A stretch of 64,000 nucleotides of DNA from Apteryx mantelli. Its lineage: Eukaryota; Chordata; Aves; Apterygiformes; Apterygidae. Below the pieces are notes generated by a model. The model was not told the origin of the DNA, searched no databases, and saw nothing but the letters and a program-made list of their open reading frames with translations. The stretch lies in the NCBI RefSeq assembly GCF_036417845.1, contig NC_089982.1:68337684-68401683 (forward strand), written 5' to 3'. A program made the translations under genes and the position numbers. This document shows positions 13,709-25,850 of the stretch, piece after piece. Position 1 is the stretch's first letter, and each line of letters begins with the position of its first letter.

Positions 13709-15263
13709 CTGCCTTTCAATTTCACATTTGTCTTTCTTACATTGAAAAGCAATTGTATTTATCACATACTGCTAAGCTTTGGATAGAGGTCTGTGTTTGG
13801 TTCATACATCACCTAGAGATGGCACAAAAGTCATGCTTACATTTTTGTTATTCAGTCATAGTTCACTATCTTGATATATTAGGTAGACAGGTTGCTGGGA
13901 ATAGATACTCAACAACTGTGGCAAGCTTCTGCTGGAATTTTCAAAAACATTTATACTGAATCTGTTAAAGTGATTTTGAGAATATCCCTGGCAAATGATC
14001 TGCATCTTCAAAGGTTTAAAACACTTCCGAAAATGCAGCATTTTATAGCACCTCTAAGGATGGTCTACCAAGTAAAATTCTGGCTTCACTGAACTGGCAC
14101 TACTCTCCTAGCCTAAGCTAAACTTGATGATGGTTCTGCTTCAGGTGGGAAATTGGGCTAGAAGTTTTTTCCAGCCAACATCTCTATGGGTCTATAAGAT
14201 GAATATATTTTTATGTATACTTTATGTGGTAAATCCTGGCACCACTGAATTCACCATTTTTCAATGATTAATCAAGAGCAAGATTTTCTTCTGAGAAAAA
14301 TTACCTACCACTGTTAAAATAGACCATCTGAGTATCTAAAATCCATGTATTTGTTTTTATATTTGATTGTCCTGGCTGTGAATAGAAGTCATACTGTAGG
14401 AATATTTTAGAATGATGAAACAAAAATAAAGGCCTAACAAAATACAAAGGGATAAGAAATGAAAATTATTTTTGAGGATTTAATTTGATAATTTCATTTT
14501 CATTCCATTGGACTTAACCGTCTACTTAACCTTCAGCAAATTTAATGTTGATAATGGTCAAATTAAATCATCATACATCATCATAAAACTGTTGTAGCCA
14601 ACTGAAGAACAAAATTTGCTAGCAGAAATAGGTATCAGATCATCTCTGATTTTCTATGTTGCAGTATATCTTCCTTCATTAGTAAAAGGATATAGAATAT
14701 CCTTGTTGCTGATAAGGCATTTTAATTGATTCTTTAGCACACATTTCTGGCAGTTCACCGCCTTTTTCATTATACAAATTGATGTGAAATTAAACCATGC
14801 CCTGAAGAGAGAAAAAGGATGAATCGATAATATTGATATTTTATGCAGAACTTGAAGCTAAGTATTTTAATAGAATTAAAAATATGTTTGGTAAGGTTAC
14901 TGTAGAAAGGGTAGACTGTATGATTTTTAAAATCAAAAGACTGTAAAGGGCATTGAGATTAGAAAATATACTTACAGGATATTTTAGTAATTTTTTTCCT
15001 AAACAGATACTTATCTTACTGTATAAAGTAAATGTACAAATATTTTCACTGACCTTCTACAATGCAGCCACAAATCACAGATTTCAAGGCCAGACAGATG
15101 CCTCCTGTATCATACAGTCATTACAGACTTTTGCTGTAATTCTTCTGCAATGAATCTAATGGTTTGCTTCATATCTGTGTCTGTATATCAGAGGAGTACC
15201 ATGATAAGCCTTATTTCTAAAGTTTTTGATACTACAGTATGAGAACATGTGCTCTGGGTGTGA

Positions 15264-15300
15264 ATACATACATACATACATACATATACATATATACACA
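15264..15300. repeat. ATAC / AT compound microsatellite
   Basis: Five CATA tetramers run into a TATA/CACA tail. The composition closely resembles the tract at 10,944-10,991, 4.3 kb upstream. Confidence 0.95.
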
Positions 15301-17481
15301 GCTCAGGCAGGTCTGAGTGACAACAGGCTTACACATTCAGGAAGAAACTGCTGGGGAACACTGTGATTTAGATAACCACATCCATGATTTTCCCCTTGAA
15401 TCAAGCAGAAGGCATTCCCCAGACTACTCAACATCCCTTGTTCTTAAGCATCTGTGGCCACAAAATGGGAGAGCTGTAATCTATCATCTTAGCTGTTACT
15501 CATGTTTCCGGAAATCTTTGGTAAGTAGCTGGGGAGACTGCTGAATGCAGGAATGGGGAGCTTATGGTCTCTGTGCAGTTGAGGTGGCCCACAACTTCAG
15601 TTCTTATGAACTTAGATAACACTGTTATGTTATCTAATAATAAAATGAAAAAAAAGATAAATTGTGTCAGGTATGAACCACCAAAGGTGTTTGAAAGGCC
15701 TGTTTGAATAAGGATAGACAAGAGTGTGGACAGTGAAACATTACATTACTTCATATCTCTTGCAAAGACATGTAGTGTGAGTCACAGTGTGTGCCCCCTT
15801 TTGTAATCTTTCCCAATGGTACCCTCTATTTCCTACATCATAATTATGAAGTAGCTTTTCACAGAAAATATTTAGCTGTGGAATTGGAACACAGAGCTGA
15901 AGGGAACACCTGAATCACAGAGACAGTAAACTTGCTTATAACATTTCTTTTTTAAAAACAACTGCATCATTTTGCATAAAAATACTTTAAAGAAAGCAGA
16001 TTAATGCTGTATAGTGGGCATTTATAATGTGATTTAGCAGAGTAATTAAACCTTATACAGGATACCCTGACATCACAGCTAGTTTTCTTCTAGCTTGAGT
16101 AATTATGTAAGTTTTGTTCCATCCATATGAAAAGACAGTAATGATTCCTCTCAGAAAATCTTGGCCAGAAACTAGACATGGGAGGGCTTATAGATGGGAA
16201 AGATTCTGAATCCGGGAGAGGAGAAGGCACTTAGTGTAGCTCAGTCAGCATCGTGGCATCTGGCCAACAGCCAGTAGAACTCCAGACCTTTGAAAGCATT
16301 ATAATACTGTTCTGTTCTGCTGTACTTTGAGAGTGCTTTTAAAATAGTTGAGAACCACTCTAAAAACGTATGCAGTTCTTCTACTGTGGCCATGCTTTCA
16401 AGTCTGATCCTTGTCCTCACTTCAGTCTGAATTCAATGGCAAAGTGCTGTTGAGTATAATGATTTCAGTATCTCACTATTTATATTTACAACTAGATATG
16501 CTCCGTTTTGTTCCTGTTAAGCCAGTCATGCTATATGTATGATAAATATTTATAAATATAAGCTAATAAACTGCATCCATTTTGAAAGAGAGCGTGGAGC
16601 GGTGTTATTCAGTGCTGCTTTTGTATATGGATATCATTACACTGAAGTTGCTTATGATAAGTACATAAGATCATAGGAAATAGGAAAAGGAATTAGCTCT
16701 GCACATCCACTTTGTTACATGCAACTGCAGTCTGTAATTCTGTCCATCTTTAAACAGCTTATATTTTTGCCTATCAAAAGGCAAATTTTAGTATCAACAA
16801 ATTCTATCATTTCAGTGTCTTCTAATTTCACCCTTATTTCCTAATGGGCGGTTTATATCCATATGTTCCTGTGCCAACTTTTTCCTTTACATCAACTATA
16901 GCTCGTTCCTTCTTATTTTTATCCCCCTATGGTTTAGACAACAAGCATAAAGACAGCCTTCATACTGTTCATCTTTCTTGTATGAAGGTGAATAGTGATA
17001 CATATGGTTTCAGACAGTAACCTTGCATCACAGTGTCAGTACAAGTTTTTTGGCATAATCTGTTTTAATTGCCTTTACAGCCAGCTCATTACCCACTACT
17101 TTTGTACCAATATCCTTATTATTCATCTCAGTAACTTGCAATGAAACAGTCATCAGTGATTACTGAAGTCTGTATAGATTGTGTTTACCCCATTTTTATG
17201 CATACAGATTACATTTATTATATTTAAGAACCCTAGAAGCAGCTTGGCATGGTCTCTTCCATAAATCTGTGTTGGTTTGTTATTCCATTTTCATTTACTA
17301 TCATCACCTTTACATTAATTTTTCTATTTTTTCTGAACAATATATTACTTTTGATCCTTGTGTTCCAGGCATGACTTGTGATCCAAACACTGCTTTGTTA
17401 TCTTTACCTGAGTCACTTATACTTTCTTAATTAGTATTTCTGGTTCCCACATTCTACTGCCAAAACTGCTTGCTCTAGAGG

Positions 17482-17504
17482 CATATTAAAATTTTTTTAA
17501 TATG
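17482..17504. repeat. Perfect inverted repeat, 10-bp arms, 3-base loop
   Basis: CATATTAAAA and its exact complement TTTTAATATG flank a TTT loop. It is not followed by a G/C stem or T-run of bacterial terminator type and has no known role here. Confidence 0.85.
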
Positions 17505-17891
17505 TTACCTAAACTTATAGCAAATTTTGAGGCAGTTTTTTTACTTTTTGTATATTCTCTCACAAATATTTTTGTTTATCTGCTTAAGCATTCTTATTTT
17601 TCTAATACTTGTTTGATAAAAATGAAGCATCATGATAAAATGAACCTTTTCCAAAGTGGTACTAGATTATCAAGGTATTGTAAGAAAACAATATTGAATT
17701 AACAGCTTGTACAGTGAATAGCATTCTTGGTTTGGCCTTATGTATTCTTGCAGTAAACAAGTTTAAAAAAAGAAGAAAAAAGAGATCTTTCTCTTTTTTT
17801 GTCATTGTATATTTCTGTTTGTTTTTCATTTCTACTAAGTGAATGAGTCATCTTAAGGCAAATTACTAACTTCTGCCCTGCACTGCAGGAG

Positions 17892-17916
17892 ATAATTTTA
17901 ACATGGTTAAAATTAT
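17892..17916. repeat. Perfect inverted repeat, 11-bp arms, 3-base loop
   Basis: ATAATTTTAAC and GTTAAAATTAT are exact complements around an ATG loop. Confidence 0.85.
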
Positions 17917-20900
17917 GGGGGCCTAATGGGGCCCACTTATGCATGATCAAAATGCAGAAAAAGGATATTTCCACAAACTAGCCTCTCCCAGGGTATGCCT
18001 AAACTAGAGCAAAAGAACTTATGCTTCTAAAGCCATTTCTCTGATATGTCAAAAAAAAAGGGAAAAGAAAGAAAAAAATTAGAATGGAATATCATCATTC
18101 ATTAGACAAAATAAAATGTTAGCAAGTTGGTGAGAATGCTGGTATGTCTTTCAGCTATTAAATATTATGTACAAGGAGACAGAATCTGTCAGTCTTTTAT
18201 GCTCAGCATCGGAGTAGCTACCTGAGAGATGCAATTACTGTAGCTGCAGTTGCAAGTATTGAAAAGCACACCTAATCACAATTCTCATTCACAGATATAT
18301 TCTAAGCTTCTCCTGACCTATATTTGTCATTTTAGTAATTCAGAAAATAAAGATCTCATGACCTTGAAGAACAGCTTTTGACTGGGAGACAGGACCTTCT
18401 GTGGGCTGTGAAATTCACATTTTCTACTGCTATGTCTGCTTTCTTTTATTTATGACCCAGGAATATGAACTGAGATTGATAAACATAATGATGTTCTTTC
18501 TCCAGTGAATGAAAGGGATATGAATGCAGTGTAACAGCAGTATTTCACTGGTCTTTTCCATTTCCTTTCTGAAGGTCCCTAATTCTTATTATTCTTGCAC
18601 TGTTTGCATTGTTTCTCCCTGACACTTCATCTCATTCTTACATTCCCACACTCTGCCAAAAAATTTATTAATTTGCTTGGCATTTTATCCAAAAACAGTT
18701 TTAAAATCTGGTAATTTCTTATCTCTTTTTTTCCTGTTCCTTCCAAGTTAAAAATCAAATAAACAAAAATAAACAAAATATACAAAACCTATGAAAATGT
18801 AAATTGTTTATTTCACTTACGCTTACATTTTCTCCTTCTGGTAAAACTGGACCCGAGAAAATTGAGCACATCCACTACTTCAAATCATCAGTAATCCTGA
18901 GTTGATTGTTACTGACTTTTTTTTTAGGCTTTTGACAAAGTTTCAATTTTCACTCATTTTAGCAGACCTGGAAGCTGAGATTTTTATTAGTGATCATGAA
19001 GGGTGCTTCTGAGAGTTCTGGGTGTTGATGAGTTGTTAAAAACCAGACACTATATCTGTGAATGACTGATAAATATTTTTACTGATGTTCAAGCCCTTCT
19101 CTAACAACTATTCCTTCTTTAATAACTTCTGAATCTGCTGTCCAGTTTTGACCAAATATGGTAAATAAATAAAGTTCTTAAAATGTTCCTATATTATTTC
19201 ATGAAAAAGAGTAGCCTGGTCAGTAAAAGAGGATAATAATAATAAATGGCCCTGAGCGAGGGAAAAGCTACAGATGCCACAAAGTCTTATCAGTCACTAG
19301 AGAGTCTCTATGGGAGAATGTTATTATACATACCTCATCTATGGAAAAAGATTCAGGTGGGCTTTGTGATCAAACATGAGAGATGATCCATAGGAAGACA
19401 AGTCTTATTAGCAGCGCTGCTCAGGACAGTACTGAAGTGTGCCTGTTAAGAATCACAAAAATATAAAGGTTATGGTTCATATAAAATGTTGAATTCTCTG
19501 CTCTCAGGTTATATGTAAGATGTAATGTTGATTTTTCTGATCCTGTTAATTCTACCTGCTACTTCTGTTTTTTAATTGCAAGAAAAGATGAATCCCTTGT
19601 CCCTTTCTGAACAATGTATGAGCAGATTTGGCTTTTGTGGGTGTGAATGGACATATTCTTTCTGTAGTTGAAAAGTACCTCTTCCCAATTCTTCTGATTA
19701 TATCCTCTTTATTCCAGTGTACCCTTTCTCACCTCACTATGCTGTTTCTGATAATTAGGTAATTCTCAAGCCACAGATGTATGTTTTCTCATTGGTTCTA
19801 TAAGATACTTACTGCTGGATCTCACAATAATTAAAAAAATGAATTTGTTGTATAGGTGCACAGTTTGCAATGCAACAAGTTCCACAGAGCTTGAATTTTA
19901 TGACTATTACAACCCAGTACAGAAAGTACAAAACTAATTAGCAGAGCATTTTGATTTTCCAGTAGGTCTTAAAACTGTGATATCCCCACTGCACAATAAT
20001 AGAGTCATGGCTTAGTCTTTTTCTTTTACTTTTTTTCTCTTTAACAAGAATTACAACACAGATGATTCTAAAAAAAAAAAAGAAATTTTATTTGGAAAAA
20101 AGGTATCTTTCCCTGGAAAATTGCAAGATTTTATGAAAAAATTTTTTTGAACTTTTCTTAGATAAAAAAACAGGCAAAGAGTTGATTTTTTCCAAATTAA
20201 ATATGCCAACTGAAATGATTTTTGTAGAATAGAACTTTCTGTTTTCTGGCAAACTGTAGTCAGCAATGAGAAGGCACAAGACAAGAAAGATTCCAGAAAC
20301 ACTTTTTTCAATTGAAAGAATGAACAGAGATTTGACTTGATATCTTTTTGCAAATGTGTGGGAGCAACAATTAATAATTGGACCAGTTTCATTTCAGGCC
20401 TCATATAACTCCTTTGACTTAATTTGATTCTACAGAGAAAGGTTTTGGCCTGCTCCTATGTAATTTCAAAGTATTTGTATCATTTCAAAGCTATTTGAGG
20501 GTCTGTATTCTGGCATCCACTGATTAAGTACTTTTTAATTTGGTTTTGAACAAAGGAAAATTAATTACAGCTGCTGCATTAGTTCTTTCATAGAGGCCTG
20601 TATGTATGGATGGATCTACTGAAATACCTTGCTTATGACTGTGAACAGTTCAATTCATTATTTTAGAGAAAACATTTCAAAATGCTATAGGTCTTTTTTA
20701 ATGCCAGAAATATAACCAGTTTTTGTGCACTATACATAAATTAAACAATATATGTAACTACGTGCAGTAAAAATAGCCACTAGCCTTTTTTGCCTGATTC
20801 TAAACTGGTTAGCATACACCACATTGTCGTATTTTGCCGCACCATTGTGAAGAATGACCTAATTCTGTCTCTTTTCCAGTATCTTCTTTTTGTTATGAGA

Positions 20901-23099
20901 CTAGAAATCATGAGTTTTTTGTACTAACTTAAATTACATTTTACCCACTCTATGCTTTGTGATTGTCAGAGTGAAGTTTTCTGTTATGTTTGAAAGAACT
21001 GGTAATTATACTTATTAAAAATCCCTGTCCTGTTGTGTAAGCTCTTCAGAATTTACATCAAAAAAGACTGCTCACTGCTACACCTGCAAAAATTACATCT
21101 TACTTAATTTTTGGTGCTTCTAGTATTCCCATAGCTATGATATCATCTGCTGGGGAGGGAATGAATGGAAGTTTTCCAACAACTGAGCTTATACAAATAA
21201 TGTTAGCTGTCTAAGTCATTGGCCTTTACTTGCAGATGTGAAGTTCAATCTCATGGCGGGATTACTAGCAGTACAAACTGGTCTTAAAACATCCATGGAA
21301 GGTCACTGCACAATTCTTCTTGTGCAGACATATGAATTCTTCTTACACAAATGAATATTCTGATGAAGGCCAAATTTATTGGTCATATGCAACCCGATGT
21401 AAAGGGTAGGAAGGGTTTTTCTTGGACAAAACATGCATGGCATAGTGACCCTTTTACTTCATCTTAGACTGCTATGAATTTCCTGAAGTGCCTTACGCTA
21501 TTAGAGGAAGTATGGCCTTATAGTTTTAAATTCATCAAAATTGAGTTGGGTGGCTGTGAATCACAGAGCTGCATCAGGTTTCATGGTCATTCCCTCAGCT
21601 CCACACATAGCTGAGACAGAGCTGAGAATCAGGATTTTTCAGCTTTCATTAAAATTATGCAAGTTTGTTTTATTACTAACAGAAAAAAGCCAGATCCTAA
21701 AACATGCTGCCATGTTTTAACTGACAGCATCAAGGTCTAGCTGCTATATAGGCCATAATTAAATATTTTATTCTTGTGAATTATAAAGCAAACTTTTGCA
21801 GGAAATGCCCAGGTTTAGACTATAGTTTGGTGTTTGGGATTTAGGACAGAAGGAAAAAGGGAAGTTTCAGAATGAACAAATTGGAATCCTTCAGATTGAA
21901 GATTTTTGTCCGAAGAAACTGAAATCTCAGTGTTTTTGCATCTGAGATTTCAAATCAAAAGACACCGATTGAACTTCAAGAGAGATTGATGTAAATATTA
22001 CCACTGATTGGAAATGATCTTATATCAAGCCCTGCATGAGAGCCCTTATGGGGCAGGAGACATATTTAAAATTTTGGTTTGCATTTGTTTCTAGGGAATA
22101 TAGATTTTTTTATTTTGGATTAATTAAATGCAATACTAATGTTTCATCATATATTTGGAACATATAGGAAAGTGTGAGATTCCATACTTGTAACCTGTCA
22201 GGCTTCTCTCCTCTTATGAAAAGAAAAATTTCAATTCCTGTCTAGACTAATGAGAGCTAAAATCTCTTGGCAACTTCTGATATACACAGTAAATATATAT
22301 ACATTGAGTATATATGTTTCTGTACCTTGGTTGACAAAATAAAAACACAAGTACAACTAACAACCAGCTGAGTACTTCTAAAAGATATTTGTTTCCGCAC
22401 ATGAAATCATGATTATAGTCCTTGCTAAGGGCTGATGTCTCTTCTCTGAAAATTGCAGAGTGAGGTATAATGAGTTGATTCCAATGAAGGGGGTGGAGAA
22501 AAATCTGTTGGAGCAGTTATAGAGTCTTACAAAAGAAATTGGGTAAATGAGGGTTCTGGATGAAAAAATCAGCAAAATCTTTCTTAATGTTGATGATTAG
22601 TCTCCTGAGCAGACTGGTAGCAGAGCCAGATTTTTTATTTCTAAATTAGGACAGTGAAAAAGCTAAAAAGTGCATATCAATGACTGCATTTTTCAGAAGA
22701 GGTAAACAAAATCTAACTTCCTTTATCTAATGTGGAATTGAATAAACGTTTAAAGGACAAGACTGCTAAACTCCTCAACAGTTTAAGAGTTAACACTATT
22801 TGTTATTCTAGGCTTCAAAGTCAGGAGTGCTCTAAGGTGAACCGAGAAAGTTTACAGCATTACTGTTTCAGCTGTTTGTATGCACTTAGGAAAATCTCAT
22901 TACGAAGTACCTTCAGTTCTCTTCTGAAAGTTTATCTTCACATAGATGGAAGTCAGCAGTGTTATTCTGAATTTTTGTAATGAAATTACAGAAATTTGTG
23001 GACCCAGCAAAGGCAAGCTGAAGTTGTAAGCTAGCCTTTCGTCTGCTTCTTTGATTTCCCCACAGCAATTTCCCCACTGCTGTTTTAGCAATGCACAGA

Positions 23100-23480
23100 T
23101 TAGGTTACCATTAATAGGTTTTAATGCTGTTTAAAGTATTAACTGAAATTTAAAGTGCAGAAATGGGCAGATTGAAGCTGGTAGTAAACAACTTTCCACT
23201 TATATGCAAATGATTTTCATTTAATTTTCCAAACTAATTCAGGAAATTTATTAACTAATTTGCAGAGATTTACTCTCTAAAGGGTAATAATGTGTGCTCT
23301 AATTCAGTTTGGAATAGTTGCTAATTACTTCAGGATAGAATGGAATTAATATTCTAGAATTAATTCTTTTTGGTGTTACTGATGGTTGCTAAGGAAACAA
23401 CTTGCATTATATCTGTGGGTATAGCATAGACGTTAACTATAAAAAGCAAATAGGCAAATGTGTTTACAATTATCTTATTT
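23100..23480. promoter_or_regulatory. Candidate conserved enhancer (homeobox/octamer/RFX-type motifs)
   Basis: The segment is dense in textbook transcription-factor motifs. It has a perfect POU octamer ATGCAAAT (23,204-23,211), several TAATTA/ATTAAT homeodomain cores, forkhead-like TTTATTAAC, and a near-palindromic RFX X-box-like GTTGCTAAGGAAAC (23,385-23,398). It has no repeat signature. The motifs are seen; the enhancer role is inferred, since AT-rich DNA yields homeodomain cores by chance, and the octamer and X-box carry most of the weight. Confidence 0.35.
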
Positions 23481-24209
23481 TTACTCAGAATCATACATTT
23501 TAATCAGCAAGTGATCCTCATCTGTCTTAATTCATGTATTTTAACTCAACAAAAATTTACATTGCATATACTTTTTCAGGAGGATTTATGCATAGTTAGT
23601 GTTTTCATGTATGTACAGGTAACTATTCCTCAAGGTAAGGTATTACACAGTTAAATAAGGTGAGACTGTGTCAAGGTGTGGATGAGAAATCGCAGTGGGA
23701 CATCCAGCTAGTGTTGTATTTAAACATAACGAAATACTGTCACTTTTCTCCTTCAGTCTGCCTTGCCCAGTTAAAAGCGCAGCAGGCACTTCACTGGAGG
23801 CACTGCCCTTTGGAAGAGAAATAAAGCAAAGGCTCTGAGTACTTAAGACATCAAGGATTGTGTGATATTTTATTTAAGATTACCTTTCAGGTCATAAACA
23901 AGTTATAGCTTGAATTAACTATGTTTGCTTTATGGACGGAGCCCAAGCACATTAGCATCTTTGGGAATCTATCCACTAAATAAAAGGGGCTTTGGATTAG
24001 ACACTTGTCTGGTTGAGGCAATTTGCTCTAGAGGTGGCTGAATTTAGATGGGTTATAGAGGAGGGGGGAGGAGGAAAAGAAAAACTTATTATCAGTCAGT
24101 CGCTCTAAGTTTGCAAATGACTTCCAGGTATTCGCTGAATAAACAATGCTGAATAAAGATAAGATCATTATGATCACAAGTAGGAATTCTGAAATTCTAA
24201 AACAAGGGT
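23481..24209. other. AT-rich spacer before the 24-kb island
   Basis: No gene or repeat recognised. A short run of G (about 24,060-24,073) and an octamer-like TTTGCAAAT (24,110-24,118) are the only notable strings. Confidence 0.5.
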
Positions 24210-24680
24210 CTGGGTGATGTTCAGGAGCTCCCTGCTGCCAAATACCAGGACGAACATAGCGAATCTCTTCATCCTCGTTGGGTGGTTCAGGAACGGCGTG
24301 TCCAGGCCCTGGGGGCCCTGCCAGGCCCCGCTGTCCCTCATGGCCTCCCCGGGGCTCCCCCAGGCCCCAGCCCCGGCCCCGGCCGCCATTTCAGCCCTGC
24401 TGGGGCCCTCAGCCGCCACCCGCCGCGCCGCAGTGGTGCTGGTGCCGACCCCGTCCCACAGATCGACTCCCCGGCCCGGCGCCATCCCCACGGCGCTGCC
24501 CGGCCGTGGCAGGGCTGCGTCCAGCCCCGGTTACCCTCACTGGACTCTGACCTGCGGGTGGGCTTCCCCACCTGACCTGCCCCATCACTGCAAACGGGCC
24601 TGCAGATGTGGTGTCTGTGCCGCAGCTGGCCGTGCCCTGGGCCCTCGTCACCCCCCCGGCGGCGGGACGGGCCCTGGCAG

Positions 24681-24730
24681 CGAGGCGAGGCGAGGCGAGG
24701 CGAGGCGAGGCGAGGCGAGGCGAGGCGAGG
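24681..24730. repeat. Perfect (CGAGG)10 pentanucleotide tract
   Basis: Ten uninterrupted copies of CGAGG fill exactly 50 bases inside the GC-rich island. Translation in any frame gives a repeating low-complexity peptide (for example R/G/E/A-rich on +, and L/A/S/P/R on -), which explains the long false ORFs here. Confidence 0.95.
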
Positions 24731-24922
24731 CCCGGCCCCGCGGGGAGGTGTCGCCCCTCGGCCGCCGGCACCCTCCCTGGCACTGCGCATGGCTGCAGTG
24801 CTTCCCTCGGACTGTTCTTCCCGCTGAAAAACCCTAAGGCGGGAACAAAAGGAAGGTTTCCCTGGCTGCATGAAGAGGCTGAATCTGGCTCCAGCTTCTG
24901 CAGCCGCCCAAGCAGAAGCCAT

Positions 24923-24928
24923 GTGAGT
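24923..24928 (+). other. Candidate splice donor at the downstream edge of the 24-kb island
   Basis: GTGAGT follows GCCAT and matches the vertebrate donor consensus at +1 to +6. A short open frame from an ATG at 24,870 (MKRLNLAPAS and on) runs 17 codons up to it, but its start context is weak (T at -3) and I recognise no protein. If real, this would be the end of a first exon of a transcript arising in the island. It is a single motif, so chance is possible. Confidence 0.3.
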
Positions 24929-24999
24929 AGCCCTCGACGCGGGCGCAGAGCAGTGAGCTGGAAGGGCAGCATGTTATGCGTTAGCAGAAATCCTGCCTA

Positions 25000-25850
25000 G
25001 CTCAGCTTCAAGGTATTGTTTTGAAGTTACTTCTTATCACTTGGCTCTTTATCTAATGGTATATCTACAAAGACAAGTGCAAAATGTTTTGAAGAGACAG
25101 ACTGAGGGAATAAGCTGGCGCAAGCCAGTTTTGTCCCAGAGGCCTCAAGGAGCCCTAGGTGCCTGCCTTAGACCCTGCTGCGTGTGATCGAAAAACCCTG
25201 CTTGAAGGACATGGCATCCCGGCACCCCTGAGCACAAAACCATGGGACTGCGGCTAGTCTCCTGGCCTGAGCTTGCACTTTGCAGCGAGCCCTAGCAGGG
25301 AGATTGCAGAGCCTGTCTGCGCACCCATGCCCCAACGCAGGAGCCGACTAGAGCTAGTAGGAGCCTTGGCCTCCCTGAGCCTGGACAAAATCCTGCCTTA
25401 AGCAGCTCTGCCCATGGTAACTTTTTGGGGAATGGATGCACACAGGGTTAGTGATCCTGAGAGTCAAGCCTTTGGATCCCATTTAACTGCTAATTTAATT
25501 CCTGACTGAAGTCAGGAATACAGGGAATCCCATGGCTGATATTAGTCACTGTGTATTCAGTTTTCCTGAATTTTTCAGCCATTCCTGATTAACAGGCTTG
25601 TATGAAAGTCCAGACTGACAGTAGAGTTAAATGCAGTACAGACCGCGGATCCACCTCAGCCGTTAAACAGGTGCAGCCTCCGCGGCAAGCAGCAGTTCAC
25701 ACGAGACCACTTGCCCAGCCTCTGCGAAATGTTGGGTGTCTTGCTGAAGTGTAAGCAAGGGTTTCAGACACTGGGGTCTGCAAAGCCATGTGCAGGCCTG
25801 GCGAGTTAAATGAAGGGCTGTTACTAGCTACTGTGAACACCTTCGCCTGA
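25000..25850. other. Moderately GC-rich shoulder, no gene seen
   Basis: This stretch between the 24-kb island and the diverged repeat region has intermediate GC content to about 25,420 and then returns to AT-rich. I see no recognisable exon, RNA gene or named repeat. The segment about 25,120-25,420 looks like a coherent older insertion or island flank but carries no motif I can assign. Confidence 0.4.

Larger units (their letters stand above)
7310..23099. other. AT-rich non-coding flank with microsatellites
   Basis: Apart from the separately listed microsatellites, hairpins and palindrome, this is AT-rich sequence with no recognisable exon or RNA gene. About 9,930-10,030 has a faint CR1-like phrase (TGTTGGAAAGGACATTGGAA) too diverged to call. 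The stretch 11,400-12,120 is repeat-free and AT-rich and could hold conserved non-coding sequence, but I cannot test that here. Confidence 0.55.
24210..24990. promoter_or_regulatory. Isolated GC/CpG-rich island about 32.5 kb upstream of the KCNIP4 island, possible promoter
   Basis: Seen: composition rises sharply at about 24,290 from AT-rich flank to GC- and CpG-rich sequence and declines after about 24,990, with a moderately GC-rich shoulder to about 25,420. The island contains a perfect CGAGG tract and a consensus GTGAGT donor at 24,923-24,928. Long overlapping open frames occur on both strands (up to 207 codons on + and 194 on -). They are low-complexity A/P/G/R-rich and mutually overlapping, as expected from few stop codons in GC-rich DNA, and I recognise no protein in them. 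Inferred: an orphan CpG island could be the promoter of a long non-coding RNA, an alternative distal KCNIP4 promoter, or an enhancer-type CpG island. Direction of transcription is unknown. Confidence 0.5.

Noticed and set aside
13414-13959. Facing 112- and 95-codon ORFs
   Set aside because: Both are extended by the (AAAC)n microsatellite and otherwise unrecognised.
24214-24922. Long overlapping ORFs on both strands in the 24-kb island (up to 207 and 194 codons)
   Set aside because: They are low-complexity P/A/G/R-rich, overlap each other in several frames, run through the CGAGG tract, and resemble no protein I know. GC-rich DNA lacks stop codons by composition.
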